38,583 nt of DNA from an uncultured Bacillota bacterium. Lineage in GTDB: Bacteria; Bacillota_I; Bacilli_A; RFN20; CAG-288. Location: contig CASESG010000008.1 in the NCBI GenBank assembly GCA_949290645.1, forward strand, positions 1 to 38,583, read 5' to 3'. Positions 21,943-29,946 of the stretch are shown in pieces. The position numbers were made by a program, and so were the translations under genes. Numbering within the stretch: position 1 is the stretch's first letter; every line of letters starts with the position of its first letter. The notes beneath the pieces were generated by a model. It ran no database searches and was not told the origin of the DNA. It worked only from the letters and a program-made list of their open reading frames with translations.

Positions 21943-21970
21943 TTGACAGCTTCATGTATGGGCTTACAAT
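21943..21970 (+). promoter_or_regulatory. Promoter of ferredoxin 2
   Basis: Consensus TTGACA, a 16-base spacer and TACAAT; the leader resembles that of ferredoxin 1. Confidence 0.8.
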
Positions 21971-21996
21971 ATTCTTGTTCCCGGAGGTTCAGAATC

Positions 21997-22191
21997 ATGG
22001 CGAAAAAGATTGAAGTCGATACGGGCCGTTGCATCGGCTGCGGAGCGTGCGCCGGGATGAGACCCGACGTCTTCGCTCTCGAGAACACGACCGAGGGTGC
22101 CAGGGCCCATGTCCTCACTCAGCCGGTCGACGAGAACGGGATCGAGGAAGTCATCAACTCCTGTCCCGTCGGCGCCATCTCTCGCTCTTGA
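21997..22191 (+). CDS. Small [4Fe-4S] ferredoxin 2 (64 aa)
   Basis: A 64-residue paralogue of ferredoxin 1. It has CIGCGAC near residue 11 (C-x2-C-x2-C) and NSCPVGAI near the C-terminus, enough for one [4Fe-4S] cluster. The start at 21997 (MAKKIEVDTG) is chosen for its CGGAGG site; the longer open frame runs back through the promoter. The middle differs from ferredoxin 1 (FALENTTEGARAHVLTQPVD), which suggests a different partner or potential. Confidence 0.9.
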   Translation: MAKKIEVDTGRCIGCGACAGMRPDVFALENTTEGARAHVLTQPVDENGIEEVINSCPVGAISRS

Positions 22192-22197
22192 TGTCTT

Positions 22198-22222
22198 GGG
22201 CTTCCCTCCGCGGAAGCCCTTT
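22198..22222 (+). terminator. Terminator after ferredoxin 2
   Basis: GGGCTTCC (22198-22205) pairs with GGAAGCCC (22212-22219), followed by a short T-run. It abuts the stop of the convergent pseudouridine synthase gene. Confidence 0.75.
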
Positions 22223-22987
22223 TCAGTTCTGATAGGGTTTTTTCTTGTTCTTTTTGTTTTCCAGGCAGATCTGCCTCAGTTTCTCGACCTCTTCGTCGCT
22301 GAGGCTTCGATACTTGCCGACGGGAAGGCGACCAAGGACCAGGTTTCCGATCCGGACGCGGTTTAGGGTCAGGACTTGATGGCCCAGGGTCTGCATCATG
22401 CGCCGGACTTCTCTCTTCTTTCCCTCGTGGAGGATGATGGAGAACACGACGCTGTCCTCTTCCTCCTTCAGGACTTCCATCTTGGCGGGCGCCGCCCTGT
22501 AGCCTTCCCTGATGATATAAAGGCCGTTGGCGACTTTCTCGACCTCATCGCCGTGGAGCTTTCCCAGGACCTTGACGACATATTCCTTCTCGGGAGAGGT
22601 CGAGGGATGCATCACGAGATTGGAGAACTCGCCGTCGTCTGTCAGCAACAGCAGACCCGAGGAGTCCATGTCCAGACGGCCGATCGGGAAGAGCCTTCCG
22701 TATTCCTTCGGGATGAGATCGAGGATGGTTCTTCTCTCCTGCGGGTCGCTGAGCGTGCAGACATAGCCCCTGGGCTTGTTGAGAAGAAGATAGCAGTGTT
22801 TCTCCTCTTTCTTGTTTTGGACCAGGTTTCCGTCGACCTCGACCTTGTCTTCGGCGGAACAGGAGAAGCCGATCGGGACGACTTCCCCGTTGACCTTCAC
22901 GCGGCCTTCCTGGACGAGCTGTTCGGCTTTCCTTCGGGAGCAATATCCGAGGGAGGAGAGTATTTTTTGTATTCTTTGTTTTTCCAT
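22223..22987 (-). CDS. rluB: RluB/RsuA-family 23S rRNA pseudouridine synthase
   Basis: The 254-residue protein has an N-terminal S4 domain (RIQKILSSLGYCSRRKAEQL, VKVNGEVV) and a catalytic domain with LLLNKPRGYVCT and GRLDMDSSGLLLLT, where Asp106 is the expected catalytic aspartate. C-terminal EGKKREVRRMMQTLGH is also typical. It isomerises a uridine in rRNA; assignment to RluB rather than RsuA is by general likeness and may be wrong. The ATG at 22987 has no ribosome site: TAAAAT (or TAGAAT) ends nine (four) bases before it, so the mRNA should be leaderless or nearly so. Confidence 0.88.
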   Translation of the reverse strand: MEKQRIQKILSSLGYCSRRKAEQLVQEGRVKVNGEVVPIGFSCSAEDKVEVDGNLVQNKKEEKHCYLLLNKPRGYVCTLSDPQERRTILDLIPKEYGRLFPIGRLDMDSSGLLLLTDDGEFSNLVMHPSTSPEKEYVVKVLGKLHGDEVEKVANGLYIIREGYRAAPAKMEVLKEEEDSVVFSIILHEGKKREVRRMMQTLGHQVLTLNRVRIGNLVLGRLPVGKYRSLSDEEVEKLRQICLENKKNKKKPYQN

Positions 22988-23036
22988 GGTGATTCTATTT
23001 TAGTAGAGAATTCCTTGGGGAGAAAGGCGAAGAAAG

Positions 23037-23057
23037 AAAAAGCCCGATCTCTCGGGC
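23037..23057 (-). terminator. Terminator of the tRNA pair
   Basis: On the minus strand GCCCGA-GAGA-TCGGGC is followed by five T (A-run at 23037-23041). It lies 13 bases after the second tRNA. Confidence 0.75.
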
Positions 23058-23070
23058 GAAGAAGCTCAAT

Positions 23071-23147
23071 TGGTGGATCAAGCAGGATTTGAACCTGCAA
23101 CGACACGGTTATGGGCCGTGGACTCTAACCGATTGAGCTATTGATCC
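23071..23147 (-). tRNA. tRNA with CAT anticodon, probably tRNA-Ile2
   Basis: A 77-base cloverleaf GGATCAA...TTGATCC-A-CCA with anticodon loop CCCATAA. The anticodon is CAT. The anticodon arm CACGG-CCCATAA-CCGTG is close to the ..GGCTCATAACC.. arm of lysidine-modified tRNA-Ile2, whereas the neighbouring gene has the elongator-Met arm. Ile2 is therefore favoured, but Met cannot be excluded without a classifier. Confidence 0.85.
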
Positions 23148-23151
23148 ATTT

Positions 23152-23227
23152 TGGTGGCTGTGGGGAGGGTCGAACTCTCGACATACCGGGTATGAACCGG
23201 CTGCTCTACCAACTGAGCTACACAGCC
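23152..23227 (-). tRNA. tRNA-Met (CAT), elongator type
   Basis: A 76-base cloverleaf GGCTGTG...CACAGCC-A-CCA with D-arm AGCTCAGTTGG and anticodon arm GCCGG-TTCATAC-CCGGT, the pattern of elongator tRNA-Met in Bacillota. The acceptor stem is fully paired at position 1-72, unlike a typical initiator. Confidence 0.9.
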
Positions 23228-23243
23228 AAACGGAGCAAAGAGA

Positions 23244-23272
23244 ATTATATAGAAGAGTGCGACCTTTTGCAA
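23244..23272 (-). promoter_or_regulatory. Promoter of the tRNA pair
   Basis: On the minus strand TTGCAA (23267-23272), a 17-base spacer and TATAAT (revcomp at 23244-23249), 16 bases before the first tRNA. Confidence 0.8.
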
Positions 23273-23287
23273 GAGCGATTTCGTCAG

Positions 23288-23316
23288 TTACAAACGACCG
23301 CCGTCTATTCTATAAT
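23288..23316 (+). promoter_or_regulatory. Promoter of the acetyltransferase-ABC exporter operon
   Basis: TTACAA, a 17-base spacer and TATAAT (23311-23316), 29 bases before the ATG at 23346. Confidence 0.7.
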
Positions 23317-23345
23317 CTTTGCGGACGGAAAAAGGGAGGATGACC

Positions 23346-23975
23346 ATGACCGAGGAAGAGAAGATGAAGGCCGGAAAGCTCTATGATCCGAGCGAGGAAG
23401 TTCTTGTCGCCAAGAGGATGCGCGCCCATGTCCTCTCCCGGCAGTACAACGAGACGGACGAATACATGGTGCCGGAGAGGAAACGCATCCTCAAGATGCT
23501 TCTTCCCCATGCCCATGAAAGCGCCTGCTTGACAGGCCCGATTCAGTTTGACTACGGAGAAAACACTTCTATCGGAAAGAATTTCTTTGCCAACTTCAAT
23601 TTCACGGTCCTGGACTGCGCAACGGTCACGATTGGAGACAATGTCTTTGTCGGACCCAATGTCTCCTTGCTGACTCCTCTTCATCCCCTTCGTTTCCAAG
23701 AGAGGAATCCCTTCCAGAAGGAGGACGGAACCTGGACGGACAAGGAGAGCGCCAAGCCCATCGTCATCGAGAGCAACTGCTGGCTGGCCGCAAACGTCAT
23801 CGTTCTTCCGGGCGTGACGATTCACGAAGGGTCGGTCATCGGTGCCGGAAGCGTCGTTTCCCGGGACATCCCCGCCCACTCCCTGGCTTTCGGAAATCCC
23901 TGCCGTGTCATTCGCACGATCGATGAGAACGACCATATCGAAGAGGAGATCTCCGAAGATGATTCGAATCGATAA
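23346..23975 (+). CDS. Sugar O-acetyltransferase (maltose/galactoside acetyltransferase family)
   Basis: The 209-residue protein begins with the N-terminal helical domain of this family (EEEKMKAGKLYDPSEEVLVA), then a left-handed beta-helix of hexapeptide repeats (YGENTSIGKNFFANFNFT, VTIGDNVFVGPNVSLLTP, SVIGAGSVVSRDIPAHSLAF). The His in TPLHPL is the expected catalytic base. It transfers acetyl from acetyl-CoA to a sugar hydroxyl. Two ATGs lie six bases apart; the second (23346) has correct spacing from GGAGG. It overlaps the ABC ATPase gene by 17 bases. Confidence 0.9.
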   Translation: MTEEEKMKAGKLYDPSEEVLVAKRMRAHVLSRQYNETDEYMVPERKRILKMLLPHAHESACLTGPIQFDYGENTSIGKNFFANFNFTVLDCATVTIGDNVFVGPNVSLLTPLHPLRFQERNPFQKEDGTWTDKESAKPIVIESNCWLAANVIVLPGVTIHEGSVIGAGSVVSRDIPAHSLAFGNPCRVIRTIDENDHIEEEISEDDSNR

Positions 23976-24681
23976 CCTAACCAAGAAATACGGCACAAAG
24001 ACCGCCGTGGACGGATTGTCCCTTGTGGTTCCGGACGGTTCCATCTATGGCTTGCTCGGCCCCAACGGCGCCGGAAAGTCGACGACCATGAAGATGATGG
24101 TCGGAATCCTTCATCCGGATTCCGGAGATGTTTCCTATGACGATTTCTCCATCCTCAAAGATACTGACCAAGCCAAGAGGACGTTTTCTTATATTCCCGA
24201 CAGCCCGGACATGTTCCTCGGCATGAAGGGAAAGACGTATCTCGCCTTCCTTTCCTCCCTGTTCAAGATCCCGGCGGAAGTGGCGCAGGAAAGAACGGAT
24301 GCCATCGCAAAGAAACTCGAAATGAGCGAGCATCTCGACGAATACATCGCCACCTATTCCCACGGCATGAGGGAGAAGATCTTCCTGATCGGAGCCATGC
24401 TCCACGATCCCAAGGTCTTGATTCTGGATGAACCTCTGACCGGCCTTGATCCGGAATCGGCCTTCGTGGTCAAGTCCCTCTTCCTCGAGCACGTCATGAA
24501 AGGCAATTCGATCGTCCTCTCCACCCACATTCTTGATGTGGCCGAGAAGATCTGCACCCACATCGGAATCATCGACAAGGGGCGATTGCTCTTCAGCGGA
24601 ACTTTGGAAGAGCTGAGAAAGCTTCGCAAGGAGGAGAATTCCTCCCTCGAGACGCTCTTCCTGGAATTGACAGCGAAATGA
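23959..24681 (+). CDS. ABC-type export ATPase
   Basis: A 240-residue ATP-binding subunit: Walker A GPNGAGKSTTMK (~35-46), signature-like YSHGMREKIFLIGAML, Walker B VLILDEPLTGLDP and H-loop LSTH. The degenerate C-loop SHGM instead of LSGG is common in ABC-2 type exporters. The start (ATG 23959) lies inside the end of the acetyltransferase gene, with GGAG upstream. Its partner is the following permease, coupled by ATGA. Substrate unknown; export of a glycolipid, peptide or drug are all possible. Confidence 0.9.
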   Translation: MIRIDNLTKKYGTKTAVDGLSLVVPDGSIYGLLGPNGAGKSTTMKMMVGILHPDSGDVSYDDFSILKDTDQAKRTFSYIPDSPDMFLGMKGKTYLAFLSSLFKIPAEVAQERTDAIAKKLEMSEHLDEYIATYSHGMREKIFLIGAMLHDPKVLILDEPLTGLDPESAFVVKSLFLEHVMKGNSIVLSTHILDVAEKICTHIGIIDKGRLLFSGTLEELRKLRKEENSSLETLFLELTAK

Positions 24682-26321
24682 AAGACTTTCTCCTTCTTCT
24701 GAAGGCCATGAAGGCCAATTCGGCCACCATGGTCAAAAAGCGAGACGGGTCGATCCGCGTCCGCAGATCGACTCTGCTTCCGACCCTTCTGACGGGAATC
24801 CTATTTGCCTTGGTCTTCGGCTTTTCCTCCATCAACGATTGCTTGAGCCTGCTCGCCGTTGGGGTCGACCAATCCCTTGTCGGAGATTATTTCGCTTTCT
24901 CTCTGGCCTTTTATCTTCTCTATACTTTTTTCATCGACTGTGCCCATATCGTCAACAACTTTTTCCTCAACGACGATGTCGTCTTCCTACCGCTTCCGAT
25001 AAAAGCAGGAAAATTGTTCCTTGCTCGCTTTCTTCTTTCATTCGTCTATTCCTTTTCTTCGACCTTCTTTTGCTTGGCAGCGATGCTTGTCGGATATGCC
25101 GTCCTCATCTCCCTTGAGATCTCCCTTGTCTTCCTGCTCTTCTTCCTCGCTCTCTTCCTCACCATCGGCCTTTTTGCCTTCGCCTTCCTCTTCGTCAATC
25201 TTCTCTACCGACTGATTGGCCAGCGTCGGACAAGGAAAAAGAACATCGCCTTTTCTTTAACCTTTTCTCTTCTTTCCATCCTTCCTCTTCTTGTTCCGAT
25301 GTTCTTTCCTTTGGATGTCTCTTCGCTGTCCGCGGCACAGAAAAGCCTTGCCTCTTGCCAGAGTCTTCTTCCCTTTGTCTTCTGGCTTTCCTTCTTTCCG
25401 ACCGCCCTGTTCTTCCCTTCTTCCCTGACCTGGCTTTGGACTCTTCTTGCCTTCCTGATTCCGGTTCTCGTCTTTGTCCTGGACTATCTTTTCGGAAGCC
25501 GGCTCTATCTCTCTAATCGTGTCTTTGGCAAGGAGCGGACAAGGAAGAAGAAAGAGAAGAAGGATGCGCTTTGGAAGGAACTTCTTTTCCGGGAGAAGCA
25601 TCCTCTGCTCTTCCTCCTCAAGAGGGAATTGTCCAATTATCGAGGACACTACGGATTGCTTGTCGGCGCCATCTCGACCTCCCTTCTGGTCGTCCTTTCG
25701 ATGGTCGTCACCCTCACGAGCCTTTCGGATGGAGACACCCTTTCCTCTCTTTCCCCGTCCCTTTTCCTTCTCTCCTTCCATGCGACTTTGTTCTTCTCTT
25801 CCTATCAGCCCGTGTTCAGCTTCGCTTCCTTCTCTTTGGAAGGCCCGGGAATCCAGATCATCCAGACTTCCCCGTTGAGGAGAGGACCTTATCTCTTGGT
25901 GAAGCTTGTTCCCGGCACCATCCTTTCCTTCCTTCTCTCTTTCTCCTTGCTTCTTGGCTATGGCTTTGCCTATTCCTTGGATCCTCTCTCCTTTGTCTTT
26001 TCGGCCCTTGCCTTGCTCTCCTATACCCTGGTTTCCAATCTTGTCTCTCTCATCCTCGGCATTCGCTTCTGCCAGTTCTCCTTCGACAATGCGACGGAAA
26101 TCGTCCGAAGAGGAATCGGTCCGACCCTCTCTTCCTTGATTCTCTTCTTCCTTCCGATCGTTCCCCTGGCTGTCGAGACGCCCCTCCTTCTTCTGCTCCC
26201 TTCCCTCTTGTTTCTGGCCCCTCTTCTTGTCTTTGTCCTCTTCGCCCTTCTCTCTGTCCTGCTCTTCTTCCTGGCCGGGAAGACGTTGAAAAAGAAGCTT
26301 GCTTCGCAGCTGTTCTTATAA
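24678..26321 (+). CDS. ABC exporter permease (547 aa, polytopic)
   Basis: The 547-residue protein has at least ten hydrophobic segments. A short basic N-terminal part is followed by pairs of helices, a charged central loop (GKERTRKKKEKKDALWKELL) and a second helix group. The segment KKRDGSIRVRRSTLLPTLLT near the N-terminus fits a family of putative ABC exporter permeases of Bacillota that I recall only generally. The coupling to the ATPase (ATGA) supports the pairing. Cargo unknown. Confidence 0.8.
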   Translation: MKDFLLLLKAMKANSATMVKKRDGSIRVRRSTLLPTLLTGILFALVFGFSSINDCLSLLAVGVDQSLVGDYFAFSLAFYLLYTFFIDCAHIVNNFFLNDDVVFLPLPIKAGKLFLARFLLSFVYSFSSTFFCLAAMLVGYAVLISLEISLVFLLFFLALFLTIGLFAFAFLFVNLLYRLIGQRRTRKKNIAFSLTFSLLSILPLLVPMFFPLDVSSLSAAQKSLASCQSLLPFVFWLSFFPTALFFPSSLTWLWTLLAFLIPVLVFVLDYLFGSRLYLSNRVFGKERTRKKKEKKDALWKELLFREKHPLLFLLKRELSNYRGHYGLLVGAISTSLLVVLSMVVTLTSLSDGDTLSSLSPSLFLLSFHATLFFSSYQPVFSFASFSLEGPGIQIIQTSPLRRGPYLLVKLVPGTILSFLLSFSLLLGYGFAYSLDPLSFVFSALALLSYTLVSNLVSLILGIRFCQFSFDNATEIVRRGIGPTLSSLILFFLPIVPLAVETPLLLLLPSLLFLAPLLVFVLFALLSVLLFFLAGKTLKKKLASQLFL

Positions 26322-26338
26322 AAGCTTTTTTCTTCGAT

Positions 26339-27136
26339 TCACCAGAAGATGACGTTGAGCCACCAGAGATTGAAGAGACGGATTTTCCATTCCGGCTCTT
26401 TGCGATAGGTGCGGAGGAAATAGGAACGGCTCTTCTTGCAGAGCTTGAATCCCTTGCGGGTGATCAGAGGGCCGACGTGATGGTGTTCGACCATCTCCCC
26501 GTCCAGGATTATCGCCTGCTTGAATCCGAGTTTCTCGAGCTGGAAGGCGACGGTCGCCCCTTCGTTGTAGAGGAAGATGTTCTCGTCGAAGAAACCGACC
26601 TTCTCGAAAGCATCGAAGCGATAGAAGCAGAAGGACTCCCTCACGAAGCCGCAGGTGAAATAGCCCTCGTGATCTTCTCGAGAGCGGATCCGGCGAGAGA
26701 AGTTCCCGTCCCCTTTCATCGTGGAGGAAAAGGTCGGGATGTCATAATAGTTCCTCGTCCTCTTTCCCTTCTGGGTCATCAGGGTCGAGCAGGCCGCGAT
26801 TTCCGGATGGTCGGAAAGGAATTGATAGCAGTCAAGACAGGCCTTTTTCGTGGGCACGATGTCGGGATTGATGGTCAAGACGACAAAGGGACTTTCCTGT
26901 TCCTTGAGATAACGCAGGCCGATGTTGTTTCCGGCTCCGAAGCCGCCGTTCACTTTGGAATAGAGGATGACGATCTCGTCCTCTTTCTCTTTCTTCATCT
27001 TCGCTCTTTCCTCTTCCCTGGAATTGTTGTCCACGATCACGATCGTGCGGAAGAGCTGAAAGGAAGAGAGCATCCTCGCCAAGGACAAAGAGCGCTCGGA
27101 ATCGTTGTAATTGACAAGAACAGCAGCCATGTCCAT
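26339..27136 (-). CDS. Glycosyltransferase family 2, rhamnosyltransferase-like
   Basis: A 265-residue GT-A enzyme. The start is placed at MDMAAVLVNYN (27136), with GAGGTG upstream. Motifs: VLVNYND at the N-terminus, IVIVDNNS, NGGFGAGNNIGLRY, LTINPDI as the DxD-type metal site, and GFFDENIFLYNEGATVAFQL with the catalytic-base region. This pattern is shared by rhamnosyl- and other hexosyltransferases (WcaA/RfbF type). The donor could be dTDP-rhamnose from the rml operon. A minus-strand -10 box TATACT lies at 27203-27208. Confidence 0.85.
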   Translation of the reverse strand: MDMAAVLVNYNDSERSLSLARMLSSFQLFRTIVIVDNNSREEERAKMKKEKEDEIVILYSKVNGGFGAGNNIGLRYLKEQESPFVVLTINPDIVPTKKACLDCYQFLSDHPEIAACSTLMTQKGKRTRNYYDIPTFSSTMKGDGNFSRRIRSREDHEGYFTCGFVRESFCFYRFDAFEKVGFFDENIFLYNEGATVAFQLEKLGFKQAIILDGEMVEHHHVGPLITRKGFKLCKKSRSYFLRTYRKEPEWKIRLFNLWWLNVIFW

Positions 27137-27376
27137 AAATCGCACCTCAGCAGAAATGGGATTTGACGCTCAGAGGAGTCGTCTGTCAACAAAGACGTGA
27201 TCAGTATAACACAAGCGACGGATCGGAAAGGATGCTTCTTCCGCATTTTCACAAAGGAAAATGAAAATCGTGCCGGAAAAAGGCTGTCCGAACAAGTCCG
27301 ATCCCGTCTTGTGAACGAGAAAGGAAACGTCCGCCACAAGACAGGGCCTTCAAAGTTCTGGACAGCCCTTTTGGAA

Positions 27377-29017
27377 TCACTTCTCTTCCTTGTCTTCCGA
27401 AGTCTCTTCTCCTTTTTCTTCTTTGACAGCAGGAGTTTCTTCTTCGTCCTTCTTCTCTTCGGAAGGAGTCTCTTCTTTTTCCTCATCCTTTTCCTCTGAA
27501 GGAGCCACACCGCCTTCCGTTGCGGTCACGACCCTCTTTCCTTCCCGGATGTAGCCGTAGGAAGACAGGATGATGGAGGAGAGGACAAAGCCCAGGACAA
27601 GGCCGAGGAAAGCGCCGATGAAGGCATTGATTCCGCCATCGGTGGAGACGATGCCGGGATAGGCATAGACGATCGTCGAGCGACGGTTCTGGTAGAGGGT
27701 GCGATAGATGGTGTTGATGTCGTTGGTGTCTGTGGAAAGGGAGCGTTCCAGCTGAGTGAGCTTCTCGAAGAAGGCCGTGTTCTTCTCGACCCAGGAGGCC
27801 TCGTCTCTTCCGGCCTGCAAGGCTTGGAGGTGCTGGATGGCTCCGTACTGGGATTCCTCGATCTCTTCGTAGGAGGGGAGGGTGACGGTATAGGTTCCGT
27901 TTGTGTTCTCCAGCTGATACCCGAGGATGGTCAGCTGGGTGATCAGGCTCTCCTGCTCCTCGATCAGTTCGTCCATCTGCTGGAGAAGGGAGAGATAGTA
28001 TTGCTGGATGTCGGCGGAAGGAATCTTGCTGGCTTCGAACATCGGAGCGAGGCCGGAGATGGTCTCCTGGACGCTCGTGATCTTGCGGCTGAAGTTGTTG
28101 AGCCGATAGGTGAGACCGGTTCCGGATTCCATCAAGGAAGAGAGGCTCGCCTCGAGGTTGTCCTTCTCATACCGGGCGTAGCCGTTGGCCGTGAGTTCAT
28201 CGGACAGGGAATCGAAGATGGTCCCCGCTCCGGTCGTGGAATTGTAGGGCATGAGGAAGTTGATGTTGTGGTAGTTGGCCAAGGTCCAGGATGTGTTGTC
28301 CATCTGGAATTCCGCCGATGTGCCGAAAGTGGAGAGGAGGCTCTGATATTCCTCCTCGATGCTCTCGTACTGAGCTTCCATCTGATTCAGAAGGGAATAG
28401 GCTTCCAGCTCTCTTGTGTTGCTGGGAATCCGGTTCATGACGGGATTGCTGGGGATGGCAGAGGAGGCCTTCTCCAGGACGTTCTCGAGCAGGCATTCGA
28501 CAAACTGGGCGACTTGGTCGTGGTTGCCGATGTATTCGTCATGGATGGTGAGGACATAGCTGAAGGAATCCGGAGAGGTGGCCTTTCCTTCGCTGTCGGT
28601 GTCATAGGCGATGGAGATTCCGTTCTCCTTGATGAGCTTGTCGATGTCGATGTCGAAAATGGGCTTTCCCTCCTCATCGACATTCTTCTCGATGACTTCC
28701 TCGATGTTGCTCTGGGAGATGATGTCATAGAGGGAATAGTGGCTGCCATCGAGATAGGTGATTCCCTGAAGGGTACCGTCCTCCGCATAGGTGGTCTCGA
28801 CGGGAAGGCTGAGCTGGATGCGGGAAGTGGAGACCTCATGCCGGGGGTTCCAATAGAGGGAGAGGACCAGATATCCGATGATGGCGAAGATCAAGCTGAT
28901 TCCCAGGATCCAGTATTTGAAGAGGTTGACCTGATGGCAATAGTCGCTCCAGGTGAAGTGCTTCTTTGCGTTTTCGTGCTCTTGGATGACGACGACCTTG
29001 TGATTGTTTTCGTCCAT
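27377..29017 (-). CDS. Wzz/GNVR-like polysaccharide co-polymerase with an acidic C-terminal tail
   Basis: The 546-residue protein has a hydrophilic N-terminus, one transmembrane helix at ~34-55 (WILGISLIFAIIGYLVLSLY), a large extracellular domain of about 400 residues with coiled-coil stretches (SLLQQMDELIEEQESLITQL), and a second helix at ~457-482 (AFIGAFLGLVLGFVLSSIIL). This is the topology of chain-length regulators of Wzx/Wzy systems. The cytoplasmic tail after ~residue 497 is almost only Glu, Lys, Thr, Pro and Ser. There is no tyrosine-kinase domain, and no separate kinase is seen. GAGGAG precedes the ATG. It diverges from the next glycosyltransferase gene. Confidence 0.75.
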   Translation of the reverse strand: MDENNHKVVVIQEHENAKKHFTWSDYCHQVNLFKYWILGISLIFAIIGYLVLSLYWNPRHEVSTSRIQLSLPVETTYAEDGTLQGITYLDGSHYSLYDIISQSNIEEVIEKNVDEEGKPIFDIDIDKLIKENGISIAYDTDSEGKATSPDSFSYVLTIHDEYIGNHDQVAQFVECLLENVLEKASSAIPSNPVMNRIPSNTRELEAYSLLNQMEAQYESIEEEYQSLLSTFGTSAEFQMDNTSWTLANYHNINFLMPYNSTTGAGTIFDSLSDELTANGYARYEKDNLEASLSSLMESGTGLTYRLNNFSRKITSVQETISGLAPMFEASKIPSADIQQYYLSLLQQMDELIEEQESLITQLTILGYQLENTNGTYTVTLPSYEEIEESQYGAIQHLQALQAGRDEASWVEKNTAFFEKLTQLERSLSTDTNDINTIYRTLYQNRRSTIVYAYPGIVSTDGGINAFIGAFLGLVLGFVLSSIILSSYGYIREGKRVVTATEGGVAPSEEKDEEKEETPSEEKKDEEETPAVKEEKGEETSEDKEEK

Positions 29018-29042
29018 GTTTTGTGACTCCTCGATACAAGTT

Positions 29043-29048
29043 TATAAT
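29043..29048 (+). promoter_or_regulatory. -10 box for the plus-strand polysaccharide operon
   Basis: TATAAT followed by ATA lies 43 bases before the ATG at 29092. The reverse strand offers TATATT for the divergent wzz-like gene, so overlapping divergent promoters are likely. Confidence 0.5.
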
Positions 29049-29091
29049 ATAGCATATCGAAGCTTGCGATTCTTGAATGGGAGGATGGGCG

Positions 29092-29943
29092 ATGGTTCTT
29101 GCAGCGGTTGTCGTTCTCTATCGACCGGACAAGGAGCGTTTTCTGCAAAGCATCCAGTCCTATGCCACGGGAATGGATTTTGTCTTCGTCATGGACAATT
29201 CCGAAAATCCCGATTCCACGCTTCTTGAGGAACTCTCCCGCTTTTCCAATGTCCGCTATCAGGCTTTTGGCGAGAACAAAGGCCTTTCCAAGGCCATGAA
29301 CAGGGGGGTTCGCCTTGCCTTGGAGCAAAAGGCCGATTGGATTCTCCTCATGAACCAGGACAGCGTCTTCCCCGAAAATCCCCTGCCGGAATATCGAAAG
29401 TGGATGAAAGAGGATGTGTCCTTGCTCGCTCCCAAATACAGCACCTTCAAGAAGAAGGAAGAGAAGGGCGAGGGTGTTTCCAGACTCTCCTTTGCCCAGA
29501 CCTCCGGCTCCTTCCTCTCCAAGAAATGCTTTGAGGAAATCGGTTTCTTTGACGAGAATCTCTTCCTGGAATGGGTGGATGTCGACTATTGCCTGCGCCT
29601 TGAAAAAGCGGGGAAGAAACTCCTCCAAGTCAATTCCGTCGTCCTCGATCACCTTCCCGGAACGCCGAGAAAAGTCCGTGTTCTTTGGAAAGAGGTGCAA
29701 TATTCGAGATATTCTCCGTTGCGGAAATATTATCTGGTGCGCGGAGCCTGCTATATGAGGAAGAAATTCCACTGTCCTTCTCTCTATCTCAAGATGCGAA
29801 TCAAGCTCTGGATCAAGATGTATGTTTTTCGGGAAAAGGATCTTATAATAAGCCGCCGTTACATTCGACAGGCCAAGATCGATTTCCGGAAAGGAATCCA
29901 CGGGCCTTTGAAGAATCCGCCGTCAATCCGGTCGAAACACTGA
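29092..29943 (+). CDS. Glycosyltransferase family 2, rhamnosyltransferase (RfbF-like)
   Basis: A 283-residue GT-A enzyme with VVVLYRPDKERF at the N-terminus, FVMDNSENPD, NKGLSKAMNRGVRLA, WILLMNQDSVF (metal-binding region, QDS as usual in RfbF-type rhamnosyltransferases) and FFDENLFLEWVDVDYCLRLE. The start at 29092 has GGGAGG upstream; an ATG at 29077 would lie before it. It would use dTDP-L-rhamnose. It is the first gene of the operon with wzx, wzy and a GT4 gene. Confidence 0.88.
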   Translation: MVLAAVVVLYRPDKERFLQSIQSYATGMDFVFVMDNSENPDSTLLEELSRFSNVRYQAFGENKGLSKAMNRGVRLALEQKADWILLMNQDSVFPENPLPEYRKWMKEDVSLLAPKYSTFKKKEEKGEGVSRLSFAQTSGSFLSKKCFEEIGFFDENLFLEWVDVDYCLRLEKAGKKLLQVNSVVLDHLPGTPRKVRVLWKEVQYSRYSPLRKYYLVRGACYMRKKFHCPSLYLKMRIKLWIKMYVFREKDLIISRRYIRQAKIDFRKGIHGPLKNPPSIRSKH

Positions 29944-29946
29944 TTC

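Noticed and set aside
23071..23147. Initiator tRNA-Met
   Set aside because: The CAT-anticodon gene lacks the three G-C pairs in the anticodon stem and the mismatched 1-72 pair expected of initiators.
23830..23958. N-terminal extension of the ABC ATPase back to 23842
   Set aside because: The extension is out of frame with the acetyltransferase hexapeptide domain that occupies the same DNA. The ATPase family begins at MIRIDNLTKKYG (23959).
25571..27166. Long plus-strand frame (531 codons) across the ABC permease end and the GT2 gene
   Set aside because: It is composed of shadow sequence over two real genes in other frames; it has no start signal and no domain pattern.
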